From contig CAVOHR010000001.1 in the NCBI GenBank assembly GCA_963695835.1, positions 558,001-622,000 of the forward strand: a stretch of DNA of 64,000 nucleotides, in the 5' to 3' direction. Made by a program: the position numbers and the translations under genes. Source of the stretch: VRUE01 sp963695835 (GTDB lineage Bacteria > Actinomycetota > Thermoleophilia > Solirubrobacterales > 70-9). The notes beneath the pieces were generated by a model that was given only the letters and a program-made list of their open reading frames with translations, was not told where the DNA came from and searched no databases. Below are positions 24,589 to 32,972 of this stretch, one piece after another (within the stretch, counting starts at the first letter, position 1; the number at the start of each line of letters is the position of its first letter).

Positions 24589-25938
24589 ATGCGCTGGCTG
24601 CTGCTCAAGGACCTGCAGATCCTCCGCCGCTCTCCCCTGCAGGCTGTGCTGCTGGTCGCCTACCCGGTGCTGATCGCGCTGCTGATCGGCTTCGCGATCT
24701 CACGCGAGCCGGGCAAGCCGAGGGTCGCCTTCCTGAACGAAATCCCGTCCGGCGCGCGGGTCGCTGCGGGCGGTTCGAAGCTGCAGCCGGTCGGCGTCGA
24801 CAAGCGGATCTGCGGCAAGGTCGACTGCGTCCGGGTCGGCAGCCGCGACGCGGCGCTCGGCAAGGTCCGCTCGGGCGAGGTGCTGGCGGCGCTGATCCTC
24901 CCTGCCGACCTGATCGACCGGCTCAACTCGCTCTCGACGCTCAACCCGCAGACGCCGGAGGTGGAGGTGATCGTCAACGAGGAAGACCCGCTGAAGGCGC
25001 AGGTCGTCGACGACCGGATCGAATCGCTGCTCGGCCAGGCAAACCTGTTCATCGCCAAGCAGATCGCCGCCGAAGGCGGCCGCTACCTCGACCTGATCGT
25101 CGACGGCGGCGACTTCGACGTGCTCGGCCAGCCGGTCGAAATCCTCGGCCTGCGGGCGGTGGCGAAGATCCTTCAGGGAATGCGCCCGGCGCTGCCGCCG
25201 GCGCAGCGACCGGCGCTCGACCGGGTGATCCGCTTCGCCGCCCTGGCCCGCGACAACCTCGACGTCGCCTCGCCGCTGATCGCCCGCCTCGCGCAGCCGG
25301 TCGTCGTCGACAAGCAAACCGTCAGCGCCCCGACCCCGCCGCTGGAAATCTTCGCGATCGCCGCCGCGGCGGCGCTGACGATGACCTTCGTGACCCTGCT
25401 CCTGGTCGCCGGCTCGCTCGCCCTCGAGCGCGAGGAGAACACCTTTGCCCGCCTCACCCGCGGCCTCGTCTCGGGCTCCGCCCTGCTCGTCGAGAAGGTC
25501 GGCCTGGGGATCGTCGCGGGGCTGGCGGTGACGCTGCTGATGCTGGCCGGGGTGCAGATCTTCGTCCCCCTCGACTGGAGCCGCTTCGGCCTCTGGCTGG
25601 TCGCGATTCTCGCCTCGGGCGCGGCATTCGGCGCGGCCGGGGCGGCGCTCGGCGCGGCCGCGCGCGACGTGCGCGCCGTCTCGCTGCTCGCCTTCATGGT
25701 CTCGCTGCCGATCGCCCTGCTCTCGCTCGTCCCCGCCGGTGCCGTCGGCTCCGGCGTCTACGACGCGATCCGGATCGTCACCGCCCTGTTCCCGTTCAAG
25801 CCGGCGCTGCAGGCGATGACCGCGGCGCTCGACTCGGCCGGGCCCGGTATCGGCGGGCCGTTGCTGCACCTGGCGATCCTGATCGTCGCCTACGGCCTGA
25901 TCGCCCGCTTCGCCCTGCGCCGGTTCGCGTCGGTTTAG
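24589..25938 (+). CDS. ABC-2 type transporter permease
   Basis: 449 residues. One N-terminal membrane segment (about residues 15-35), a long extracytoplasmic domain to about 250, then five clustered membrane segments (for example AAAALTMTFVTLLLVAGSLAL near 260) ending with RFALRRF. This is the usual ABC-2/YhgE-like exporter layout and it pairs with the ATPase just upstream. The extracytoplasmic part uses many GAA glutamates. The substrate cannot be told from sequence. Confidence 0.87.
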   Translation: MRWLLLKDLQILRRSPLQAVLLVAYPVLIALLIGFAISREPGKPRVAFLNEIPSGARVAAGGSKLQPVGVDKRICGKVDCVRVGSRDAALGKVRSGEVLAALILPADLIDRLNSLSTLNPQTPEVEVIVNEEDPLKAQVVDDRIESLLGQANLFIAKQIAAEGGRYLDLIVDGGDFDVLGQPVEILGLRAVAKILQGMRPALPPAQRPALDRVIRFAALARDNLDVASPLIARLAQPVVVDKQTVSAPTPPLEIFAIAAAAALTMTFVTLLLVAGSLALEREENTFARLTRGLVSGSALLVEKVGLGIVAGLAVTLLMLAGVQIFVPLDWSRFGLWLVAILASGAAFGAAGAALGAAARDVRAVSLLAFMVSLPIALLSLVPAGAVGSGVYDAIRIVTALFPFKPALQAMTAALDSAGPGIGGPLLHLAILIVAYGLIARFALRRFASV

Positions 25939-25984
25939 GCTTCCGGCCACCCTTCCCCTGCATCGAGGATAGGGTCACCGTTTC

Positions 25985-26764
25985 ATGCGAATTCTGTTCA
26001 TCGGAGACGTCGTCGGCGGACCGGGCCGTCGCGGCCTGAAGGCGGCGATGCCGGAGCTGCGCGAGCGGCACCGGCCGGATCTGACGATCGTCAACGGCGA
26101 GAACTCGGCCGGCGGGATGGGCATCACCGAGAAGACGGCACGGGCGCTGTTCGACGCCGGGGCAGGCGTGATCACCAGCGGCAACCACGTCTACCGCCAC
26201 CGCGAGGCCTACGACTTCCTCGATCGCGAGGAGAGGGTGATCCGCCCCGCCAACTACCCGCACGCCAACCCCGGCCGCGGCCACGTCGTGGTCGAGGCGG
26301 GCGGGATGCGGGTCGGGGTGATCAACCTCAGCGGCGCGGTCGGCCTCAGGGTCGCCCGCTTGCCCTTCCACGAGGTCGACGGCATCCTCGAGCGGATCGA
26401 GTGCGACTGCGCCGTCGTCGACTTCCACGCCGAGGTGACCAGCGAGAAGGTGGCGATGGGCTGGTACCTCGACGGACGGGTCGCGGCGGTGTTCGGAACC
26501 CACACCCACGTGCCGACGGCCGACGCGCGGGTGCTGCCGCAGGGCACCGCCTACATCTCCGACGTCGGCATGACGGGGTCGCGGACCAGCGTGCTGGGGG
26601 TGAAGCCGGAGCAGGTGCTGGAGGGGCTGATCACCCAGATGCCGGTCAAGTTCGAGACGGCGGCCGAGGACGTTTGGGTGATGGGGGCGGTGGTCGAGGT
26701 CAACGAGAGAGGTCTCGCCGACTCGATCGAGCAGGTGATGGTGCCGGCTCCCTTGGGTGCTTAG
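25985..26764 (+). CDS. YmdB-family metallophosphoesterase
   Basis: 259 residues, length typical of the TIGR00282/YmdB family. Metal-binding motifs are GDVVGGPGRRGL at residues 7-18, VNGENSAGG near 38, SGNHVYRHRE near 66 and GTHTHVPTAD near 170. Bacillus YmdB is a 2',3'-cyclic-nucleotide phosphodiesterase affecting RNA turnover and biofilm formation. It stands alone; TAGGGT lies 9 nt before the ATG and no Shine-Dalgarno motif is clear. Confidence 0.9.
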   Translation: MRILFIGDVVGGPGRRGLKAAMPELRERHRPDLTIVNGENSAGGMGITEKTARALFDAGAGVITSGNHVYRHREAYDFLDREERVIRPANYPHANPGRGHVVVEAGGMRVGVINLSGAVGLRVARLPFHEVDGILERIECDCAVVDFHAEVTSEKVAMGWYLDGRVAAVFGTHTHVPTADARVLPQGTAYISDVGMTGSRTSVLGVKPEQVLEGLITQMPVKFETAAEDVWVMGAVVEVNERGLADSIEQVMVPAPLGA

Positions 26765-26788
26765 CCGCCGGCCTGGTCTCCCTCGATC

Positions 26789-27997
26789 TCAAGCTTCGCC
26801 CGGTTCCGCCGTTACCGGCAGGAAGGCCTCGATGACGTGCTTGCTCGGGGCGTATCCGCCCCCTTCCCGCCGGACCAATTCCATCTCCAGAAGGGCGTTG
26901 ACGTCCCTGCTGAGCGTCTTGTCGGTCTTGCCGTGATATAGCTCGACCAACCCCGGGCTCAAGGTGCGCAGCTCGGTCTTTGAAAAGGGGCCGTCCGCCT
27001 TCGACATCTCCAGAACGAGCTGGCGCTGCCGCATCCGGGCGGGCGTGGTGGTTCGGCCGAACCGCTGGTAGATGTGCTGCTCCCATCGATCGGCGAACTG
27101 CTGGGAGCGGATCGTCTCCAACTGCTCGCGCAAGCCGTCGACAAAGCCCTGCAGGGCGTAGCGAGCAAACGGGAGCACGCCCCCGTCGACCCGGCTCGCG
27201 TTACGCAACTGCCGGTAGTACTCGCTGCGGGTTTGGTTGTAGTGATTGCTGAGGAGATGGGTCGCGGGCGTCGGCACTCCCGCCTCGAGCAGTATCCGCA
27301 GCTCCATCAGCCGGGCGGTGCGGCCGTTCCCGTCCCCGAACGGGTGGATCCAGGCGATGTACAGGTGGGCGACGATCGCCTTGACGATCGCCATCGGCAA
27401 CTCCCAGCCGGGACCCCGCGGTGCGAAGTCGGGGCCGTTGAGCCAATCCGAAAGTCGATCCAACAGAAATTCGCAGTCCTCTCGCGGAGCGCCGAGGTAC
27501 CCGCCGACAGCGACCGGATGCGGTGGGATCTCCCCGGGCACCACACCCTCTTCGAGCTCGAGGCCGTCGAGGATCAGGCGGTTGTAGTTTGCGATGGTCG
27601 CCCGACTCATCGGCGGCGCGACGCCCGCCACGAGCTCATCTTTGATCTCGTTGTAGGCGGCGACGACGTTGTCGATCTCCAGTCCCAGGTACTCCCGGGA
27701 GGGCGGCAGCTCGAGTTCTTTCGCGATTCTGCGCCGAGCCTCCTCCTCCGAGAGGGTGTTCCCCTCGATCGCGGTGGTCGCGAGGGCGCCCTTGGCCAGG
27801 TAGACGCTGTGCATCTCACGCGCCACGTCCGGGTCGAGCAGCGAGCCCGCGATGTGGGCGATCTTCGACCTCGCCTCGCCGAGCAGCATCCAGAGCTCCG
27901 GCGAAGCCGGTCTCAGATCGACCCTGAAGTCAATCCAGGGATGGGTTTCCTGGTACGTCCGACCGACAGTCGGAATGAGCGTCTGCCGAGGGGGCAT
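26789..27997 (-). CDS. Fic family protein (AMPylase-type) with C-terminal winged helix
   Basis: 402 residues. The Fic catalytic loop HPFGDGNGRTAR is near residue 210, complete with the histidine, acidic and Gly/Asn/Arg residues. An inhibitory helix motif TTAIEGN near residue 75 matches the S/T-xxx-E-G/N class, N-terminal to the Fic core. A flap region lies near 160 and a winged-helix-like C-terminal part spans about 300-390. It may modify a target protein with AMP, possibly as a toxin-like or autoregulated module. Its first 68 bp overlap, out of frame, the end of the GT87 gene, suggesting insertion at that 3' end. Codon bias is weaker than in neighbours. Confidence 0.9.
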   Translation of the reverse strand: MPPRQTLIPTVGRTYQETHPWIDFRVDLRPASPELWMLLGEARSKIAHIAGSLLDPDVAREMHSVYLAKGALATTAIEGNTLSEEEARRRIAKELELPPSREYLGLEIDNVVAAYNEIKDELVAGVAPPMSRATIANYNRLILDGLELEEGVVPGEIPPHPVAVGGYLGAPREDCEFLLDRLSDWLNGPDFAPRGPGWELPMAIVKAIVAHLYIAWIHPFGDGNGRTARLMELRILLEAGVPTPATHLLSNHYNQTRSEYYRQLRNASRVDGGVLPFARYALQGFVDGLREQLETIRSQQFADRWEQHIYQRFGRTTTPARMRQRQLVLEMSKADGPFSKTELRTLSPGLVELYHGKTDKTLSRDVNALLEMELVRREGGGYAPSKHVIEAFLPVTAEPGEA

Positions 27998-29582
27998 CTA
28001 TTCCCCATGATAGCCGGGTTCCCACATTTCGACCACGAAAACTGTCCATCTGACTGTCCCGGCTGAAGGCCATGGCGATCAGCAGCAGCGGGTAAAACCA
28101 GACTATGTAGAGGTAGAACCAGTGCTGGGCGGTCAGCTGGAGGGCGATGAGCAGAGCTGCTCCCAGGGCGGCTACTTGCGTTAGCGACTTGACCCTGGGC
28201 CAGAAGGCGAATGCGATCGCCATCGCTCCCGCGCCTGCGAGGATCGCGATTCGTAGCGGCTCCAGGCCGGGGACCTGGCCCCAGATGCTGAAGGGGGAGT
28301 TGCGGTCGGCCTGGTAGGCGATGGTGCGGTTGTAGACGGTGTGGAGACCGGGGTCGAGCGCGGGCCAGAGGAGCAGGGCGGCGGTCGTGGCGGCGAAGCC
28401 GAGGGCGAAGATCGCCGTCTTGCGCGCGGTTCGGTCGTAGGTGGCGAGCATCGGCGCCAGCACGACCGGAGCGAACTTCGTCAACGACGCGAGCGCGGCA
28501 AGCGTTCCCCGCATGGCTGGGCGAGAGAGCGCCAGCAGGGTGGCTACGAGCAGCGCCGCTACGAGCGTGTCGTTGGAGTTGGACTCGAGGGCGTAGGCGG
28601 TGTAGGGGTAGGCGGCCCAGCCGAAGGCCAGGGTCGCGGCGAGCTTGCGGCCGTCGGGGCCCGGGCGGATGCGGAGGCCGAGCCAGATCAGCAGGGCGAA
28701 CGTCGCCAGGTCGAAGGCGACCGCGGCGGCGTGGGCGGCGGGCAGGTCGTTCCAGGCGCCGGACCAGGGCCAGATCCGCTCGAAGGGGACGTAGGCGAGG
28801 TAGCTGACCGGCCCGTAGGTGTCGCCCTGCGAGACGTCGCTCGGAAAGTTGTCGTAGAGCGGTTCTCCGTGGGCGATCCGGTCGGCGCCGACCACGCCCG
28901 CGTAGCCGACGTCGATCGCGCCCGAATCGGCGACATCGAGGCCGACCCGGAAGCCGACCAGGAAGAGCGCGACGACGAGCAGCCAGGACGCCGGCCAGAC
29001 CGGCCGGATCCCCTCCCCCCTTCCCCGCAGCCCGATCCACAGAGCCCTGGCCAGCAGGTAGAGGAGCACCGGGTACTGGAGCGGGACCGAGACGCCGATC
29101 TCGGCCCGGTTGAAGAAGTAGTTGGAGACGCCGAAGCCGAGCAGGACGAGGAGGTCGAGGCTGGCGGCGCGCCAGGGCCGACGCCAGTCGACCAGCCCGA
29201 GCAGGAAGAGGGTGCAGAGCGGCAGGAAGACGTAGGGGGCGTTGAGCTTGTGCCCGAACGCTCCCGAGTACCCGCGCGCCATCTTCCACGCCACCTGGTA
29301 CCCGGTCCACGACTCGCGCACCCGGCCGCTGACCGGATCGACGAGGACCAGCGCCACCTCCCTGCCGCCCGAGAAGTACGCGACCTCCCAGTGCCCTTCG
29401 ACCCTCGAGGCGCTGTGCGTCAGCCCGCCGTTCTCCCGCCGCTCGTTCCCAACCTTGGGATCGTGGTCTGCAACCCCGACGGCCCGCTGCTCGCTCAGCT
29501 CGGCCATCGCCGCGGACGGGAAAAAGACCAGCAGGACGAGCGGGATGGCGGCAAGGACGAGCATCCCCCGACTGCTCTTCAC
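27930..29582 (-). CDS. GT87-like polytopic membrane glycosyltransferase
   Basis: 550 residues. A signal-like N-terminal helix, an exported segment (about 28-95), then some ten membrane segments. Features such as GEPLYDNFPSDVSQGDTYGPVSYLAYVPF-type sequence near 250 and the ESNSND loop near 345 resemble GT87/DUF2029 mannosyltransferases that use polyprenyl-phosphate sugars to build envelope glycans. The last 40 or so residues (after AFSRD) are hydrophilic and come from DNA that also encodes the start of fic in another frame; the native C-terminus has probably been replaced. ATG overlaps the stop of the upstream phosphodiesterase gene (ATGA). Confidence 0.75.
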   Translation of the reverse strand: MKSSRGMLVLAAIPLVLLVFFPSAAMAELSEQRAVGVADHDPKVGNERRENGGLTHSASRVEGHWEVAYFSGGREVALVLVDPVSGRVRESWTGYQVAWKMARGYSGAFGHKLNAPYVFLPLCTLFLLGLVDWRRPWRAASLDLLVLLGFGVSNYFFNRAEIGVSVPLQYPVLLYLLARALWIGLRGRGEGIRPVWPASWLLVVALFLVGFRVGLDVADSGAIDVGYAGVVGADRIAHGEPLYDNFPSDVSQGDTYGPVSYLAYVPFERIWPWSGAWNDLPAAHAAAVAFDLATFALLIWLGLRIRPGPDGRKLAATLAFGWAAYPYTAYALESNSNDTLVAALLVATLLALSRPAMRGTLAALASLTKFAPVVLAPMLATYDRTARKTAIFALGFAATTAALLLWPALDPGLHTVYNRTIAYQADRNSPFSIWGQVPGLEPLRIAILAGAGAMAIAFAFWPRVKSLTQVAALGAALLIALQLTAQHWFYLYIVWFYPLLLIAMAFSRDSQMDSFRGRNVGTRLSWGIDAPSADAHSDCRSDVPGNPSLD

Positions 29583-31117
29583 GGCCCCAGCCCGAAGTGC
29601 TCCAGGACGACGGGAGCGACATCACGGAGCGCCCATTGATCGCGCGTGCTTGTGTCCTCCGGGCCGCAGCCGACGAATAGCAGGGGTCCGAGCGAATCGC
29701 CCGCGTGCAGGGAGCCGTGGCTACCGCCGCCGGCGTGGCTGACGCCGCCCCAGTCGACCGCCTCGTAGCCCGGCGCGAGCGAGACGATGAAGTCGCCTGC
29801 GTTGGGGGCGGTCAGAGCCGCGTAGACGCGGGCGAGCGGGTCGGGGTAGGCGTCGCTGGTCAGGCGACCGCCGTTGACGGTCGCCTCCAGCGCGCCGAGG
29901 TCGCCCTCGAGATCCCAGCTCTGGCCGCGCAGGTCGGCGACCTCGCGTCCGGGGCGGAAGCGCAGCCGCCGGCCGCGCCGCTGGACCACGGCGCCGGGCG
30001 CCTCCCCCGCCGGCAGGCCGCAGTCGTGCCGGACCAGCGGCCGCCCGGTCTCGTCCTCCAGGGAGCAGACCAGGTCGAGGCCTTCGGTCTCGGCCAGCTG
30101 CCGGCCGACGGCGCTCGGGCGCGCCCGCGGCGGCTCGCCCGGCAGCAGGTAGACGTGCGCCGCGCGGCCCGTTGGGCTGACCGCCAGCTGCGCCTGCCCG
30201 GGCCGGTCGTCGGAGGGGGCGAGCACGTCCCAGTCGCGGGCCAGCAGCTCGGCCAGCGGCAGGCCACGGCTGACCGCGGTCTGGGCGTGGTCGGCGAGCA
30301 AGATCAGAGCGTGGTCGGCGAGGAACTCGTCCAGCCCGCCACCCGCCTCGACCAGCTTGGCGACGCAATGGTCGGCCTTGGCAATCGACTCGACGCTGGC
30401 CTCGGGCCCGTAGCGGTGCGAGTAGTTGTCGTTGTCGGGCAGCGCGAGCAGCAGGAAGTCGTAAGCGCCGGCCCGCTCCAGCTCGGCGGCGCAGCAGGCC
30501 GAGTAGCCGTCACGGCTGCCGGGGATCGAGGTCGACTTGCAGGGCACCTCGCGGCTCGCGTAGAGCTCGCCGTAGAACAGCTCGGCCGGGCCCCAGGTGT
30601 GATGGCGGAACTTCAGCCGCGTCGTCTCGACGGCGCGTCTCAGCAACCCCTCGAGCGAGACCTGGTGGCGGTGACGGCCGCGGTAGATCAGGAAGGGCGT
30701 GCAGGCGGTGCGCACTCCCGCGTCGTCGAGCCGCTCGAACAGGGTCTCGACCTCGGGGCTGAGATGAGCCAGGTTCATGTTGTAGACGAGGTCGTAGAGC
30801 GCCCGGAAGACGCCGACCGTGCGGGTCGCGTCGAGCGAGGAGCCGTACTCGACGTAGCGCCGCTCCAGCCGGTGGTACCAGTTCATGCCGCTGATCCAGT
30901 GCCGGTCCGCAGCGACACCGGTGATCATCTCGGCACAGGCGACCGGGGTCACCGAGGGGAAGCTGGAGACGCAGTCCGGAACCAGGGTCCCGCGCTCGAG
31001 CAGCGCGGCGAAGGTCGGCGCCCTGCCCTCGGCAACCGCCCGTTCGAGCATGTCGGTGCGCAGCGAGTCGACGTAGGTGAGGACCAGCTTCTTGCGGCCT
31101 GGCTTGGTCGCGGACAT
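29579..31117 (-). CDS. alkaline phosphatase-superfamily phosphodiesterase
   Basis: 512 residues of the type I phosphodiesterase/nucleotide pyrophosphatase family. The N-terminal metal site is YVDSLRTDML near residue 17; the nucleophile region is SSFPSVTPVACAEMITG near 55, a second metal site is LPDNDNYSHRYGPE near 230, and ILLADHAQTAV near 275 supplies further ligands. No export signal is apparent. The substrate could be a nucleotide or phospholipid headgroup. It is translationally coupled to the GT87 gene, suggesting a shared envelope task. Confidence 0.85.
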   Translation of the reverse strand: MSATKPGRKKLVLTYVDSLRTDMLERAVAEGRAPTFAALLERGTLVPDCVSSFPSVTPVACAEMITGVAADRHWISGMNWYHRLERRYVEYGSSLDATRTVGVFRALYDLVYNMNLAHLSPEVETLFERLDDAGVRTACTPFLIYRGRHRHQVSLEGLLRRAVETTRLKFRHHTWGPAELFYGELYASREVPCKSTSIPGSRDGYSACCAAELERAGAYDFLLLALPDNDNYSHRYGPEASVESIAKADHCVAKLVEAGGGLDEFLADHALILLADHAQTAVSRGLPLAELLARDWDVLAPSDDRPGQAQLAVSPTGRAAHVYLLPGEPPRARPSAVGRQLAETEGLDLVCSLEDETGRPLVRHDCGLPAGEAPGAVVQRRGRRLRFRPGREVADLRGQSWDLEGDLGALEATVNGGRLTSDAYPDPLARVYAALTAPNAGDFIVSLAPGYEAVDWGGVSHAGGGSHGSLHAGDSLGPLLFVGCGPEDTSTRDQWALRDVAPVVLEHFGLGP

Positions 31118-31150
31118 CGCCCCGGAATGATGAAGCTCGGGGCCGACCGG

Positions 31151-31588
31151 CTAGCGGAGGACGCGCAGGCCGGCGTGTTTGCGCTGGGCGCGGCGGTGGC
31201 GGGCGAAGCCGAGCCAGGCGAGGGCGAGCACTACCAGCAGGGTGATCGCGGGAACCAGCAGCGCCGCGGCTACGACGACCAGCGCCGCAAGCGAGACGAG
31301 GAAGCCCAGCGCCCCGCTGCCGCCTCCACCCTGCCGGCGGCCGGCGCCGCTGACCACGTCGCTGATCGTCAGGCAGGCGACGACCGCCCCGGCCATGCAG
31401 AAGAGCGCCGCGAGCAGCTCGCCGATTTCGGCGGCGCCGGAGAGCAGGAAACCGACGACGAGGCCGATGATCGCGGCGAGCAGCGTCATCCGGCCGCGCG
31501 CCGAGCCGCGCGTCCCGGTGGTGCCCGCCAGCATCCCGATCGCGATGCCGATGCCGAGCTCGAGTCCGGCTCCTTCGAGGAAGCTCAC
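31151..31588 (-). CDS. small polytopic membrane protein (unknown function)
   Basis: 145 residues with about four membrane segments (around 8-22, 33-50, 58-78 and 95-125) and a basic C-terminus. No family is recognised; the glycine-rich motifs (GLELGIGIAIGMLAG) resemble small-channel or DUF-type proteins. GTG at 31588 has no Shine-Dalgarno sequence, but TAGGTT lies 6 nt upstream, and that box overlaps the -10 of the divergent aminotransferase gene. The phosphodiesterase gene begins 33 bp downstream on the same strand. Confidence 0.72.
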   Translation of the reverse strand: MSFLEGAGLELGIGIAIGMLAGTTGTRGSARGRMTLLAAIIGLVVGFLLSGAAEIGELLAALFCMAGAVVACLTISDVVSGAGRRQGGGGSGALGFLVSLAALVVVAAALLVPAITLLVVLALAWLGFARHRRAQRKHAGLRVLR

Positions 31589-31594
31589 GCGGAA

Positions 31595-31604
31595 AACCTA
31601 CACT
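31595..31604. promoter_or_regulatory. overlapping divergent -10 boxes (leaderless starts both ways)
   Basis: TACACT at 31599-31604 on plus lies 6 nt before the ATG at 31611. TAGGTT on minus (31600-31595) lies 6 nt before the GTG at 31588. The two hexamers share the TA at 31599-31600. The whole gap between the start codons is 22 bp, so both mRNAs would start at or near the start codon and the two promoters cannot be occupied together. Confidence 0.6.
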
Positions 31605-31610
31605 CCAGGG

Positions 31611-32972
31611 ATGCCCGAGACGCCCCACCGGCGGCGCGCCCACACCCGCACCCGCGATCTGGAGCGCTACGCGGGCCTGTTCGCCGAGCGCACCGGCGTG
31701 ATGCGCTCGTCGGCGATGCGCGACCTGATGGCGATCACCGCACGGCCGGAGGTGATCTCGCTGGCCGGCGGGCTGCCCGACACCTCGACCTTCCCCGCCG
31801 CCGCCTTCGCCGCACAGATGACCAGGATCGCCCAGGAGTCGGCGGCCGAGGCGCTCCAGTACGGGCCGACCGAGGGCTTCGCCGAGACGGTCGACTGCAT
31901 CCTCGAGGTGATGGGCGCCGAGGGGATGCTGCCCGACCACGACGACGTGATCGTCACCACCGGCGGCCAGCAGGCGATCGACCTGATCTGCAAGACGCTG
32001 GTCGACCCGGGCGACGTGGTCGTCTGCGAGGCTCCCACCTACCCTGGCGCGGTGCCGGTCTTCTGCAGCTACCAGGCCGAGGTGGTGCAGATCGACTGCG
32101 ACGCCGACGGGATGCGGGTCGAAGACCTGGAAGAGGTGCTGGAGCGCCTCGACCGCGAGGGGCGGCGGCCCAAATTCGTCTACTCGGTGCCGACCTTCCA
32201 GAACCCGGCCGGGGTCACGCTCTCGCTGGCGCGCCGGCAGCGGCTGGTCGAGCTGGCGCGCCGGCGCGAGCTGCTGCTGGTCGAGGACAACCCCTACGGC
32301 CTGCTGCGCTTCTCCGGCGAGCCGCTGCCGCCGCTCTACCAGCTCGACGGCGGCGACTTCGTGATCTACGTCGGCACCCTCTCGAAGATCCTCTCTCCCG
32401 GGATCCGGCTCGGCTGGGCGGTCGCGCCGCCGCCGGTGATGGAGAAGATCGTGCTCGGCAAGCAGGCGGCCGACCTCTGCACCTCGACCCTGACCCAGCA
32501 CTTCGTCCGCGAGTACTTCGCCGAAGGCAACTGGCGCGAGTACGTCGACAGCCTGGTCGAGATCTACCGCGGCCGCCGCGACACGATGGTCGAGGCGCTG
32601 CGTGAGCACTTCCCCGCCCAGGCGACCTGGACCGAGCCGCTGGGCGGCCTCTTCATCTGGGCGACCCTGCCCGAGTACATCGACACCGGCGACCTGCTGG
32701 CGAAGGCGCTGCGCGAGAACGTCGCCTTCGTCCCCGGCCAGGCGGCCTACGCCGACGAGAGCCGCGGCCGCAGCTCGATGCGGCTCAACTTCTCCGGCGT
32801 CGGCGAGGAGGAGATCCGCGAGGGAGTGCGCCGGATCGGCAAGGCGATCGCCGAGCAGGTCGAGCTGTACGGGGCGCTGACCGGCGAACAGCCGATGCCG
32901 GAAGAGCGAGCTCGGCCCGACGAGGTCGACCGTGCCGACGTGCTTCCGTTCCGTAAGGCGGGCGAGAGTTGA
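31611..32972 (+). CDS. PLP-dependent aminotransferase (class I/II, LysN/MocR-like)
   Basis: 453 residues. Fold-type I aminotransferase without a fused regulator domain: ISLAGGLPDTSTFP near residue 45, the QYGPTEGF stretch near 82, TTGGQQAIDLI near 115, VEDNPYGLLRF near 225, and the PLP lysine in GTLSKILSPGIRLGW near 260. This subgroup includes 2-aminoadipate and branched-chain transaminases. ATG at 31611 is preceded by TACACT at leaderless spacing. It overlaps the D-Ala-D-Ala ligase gene by 4 bp, so an amino-acid role linked to the cell wall is possible but unproven. Confidence 0.88.
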   Translation: MPETPHRRRAHTRTRDLERYAGLFAERTGVMRSSAMRDLMAITARPEVISLAGGLPDTSTFPAAAFAAQMTRIAQESAAEALQYGPTEGFAETVDCILEVMGAEGMLPDHDDVIVTTGGQQAIDLICKTLVDPGDVVVCEAPTYPGAVPVFCSYQAEVVQIDCDADGMRVEDLEEVLERLDREGRRPKFVYSVPTFQNPAGVTLSLARRQRLVELARRRELLLVEDNPYGLLRFSGEPLPPLYQLDGGDFVIYVGTLSKILSPGIRLGWAVAPPPVMEKIVLGKQAADLCTSTLTQHFVREYFAEGNWREYVDSLVEIYRGRRDTMVEALREHFPAQATWTEPLGGLFIWATLPEYIDTGDLLAKALRENVAFVPGQAAYADESRGRSSMRLNFSGVGEEEIREGVRRIGKAIAEQVELYGALTGEQPMPEERARPDEVDRADVLPFRKAGES

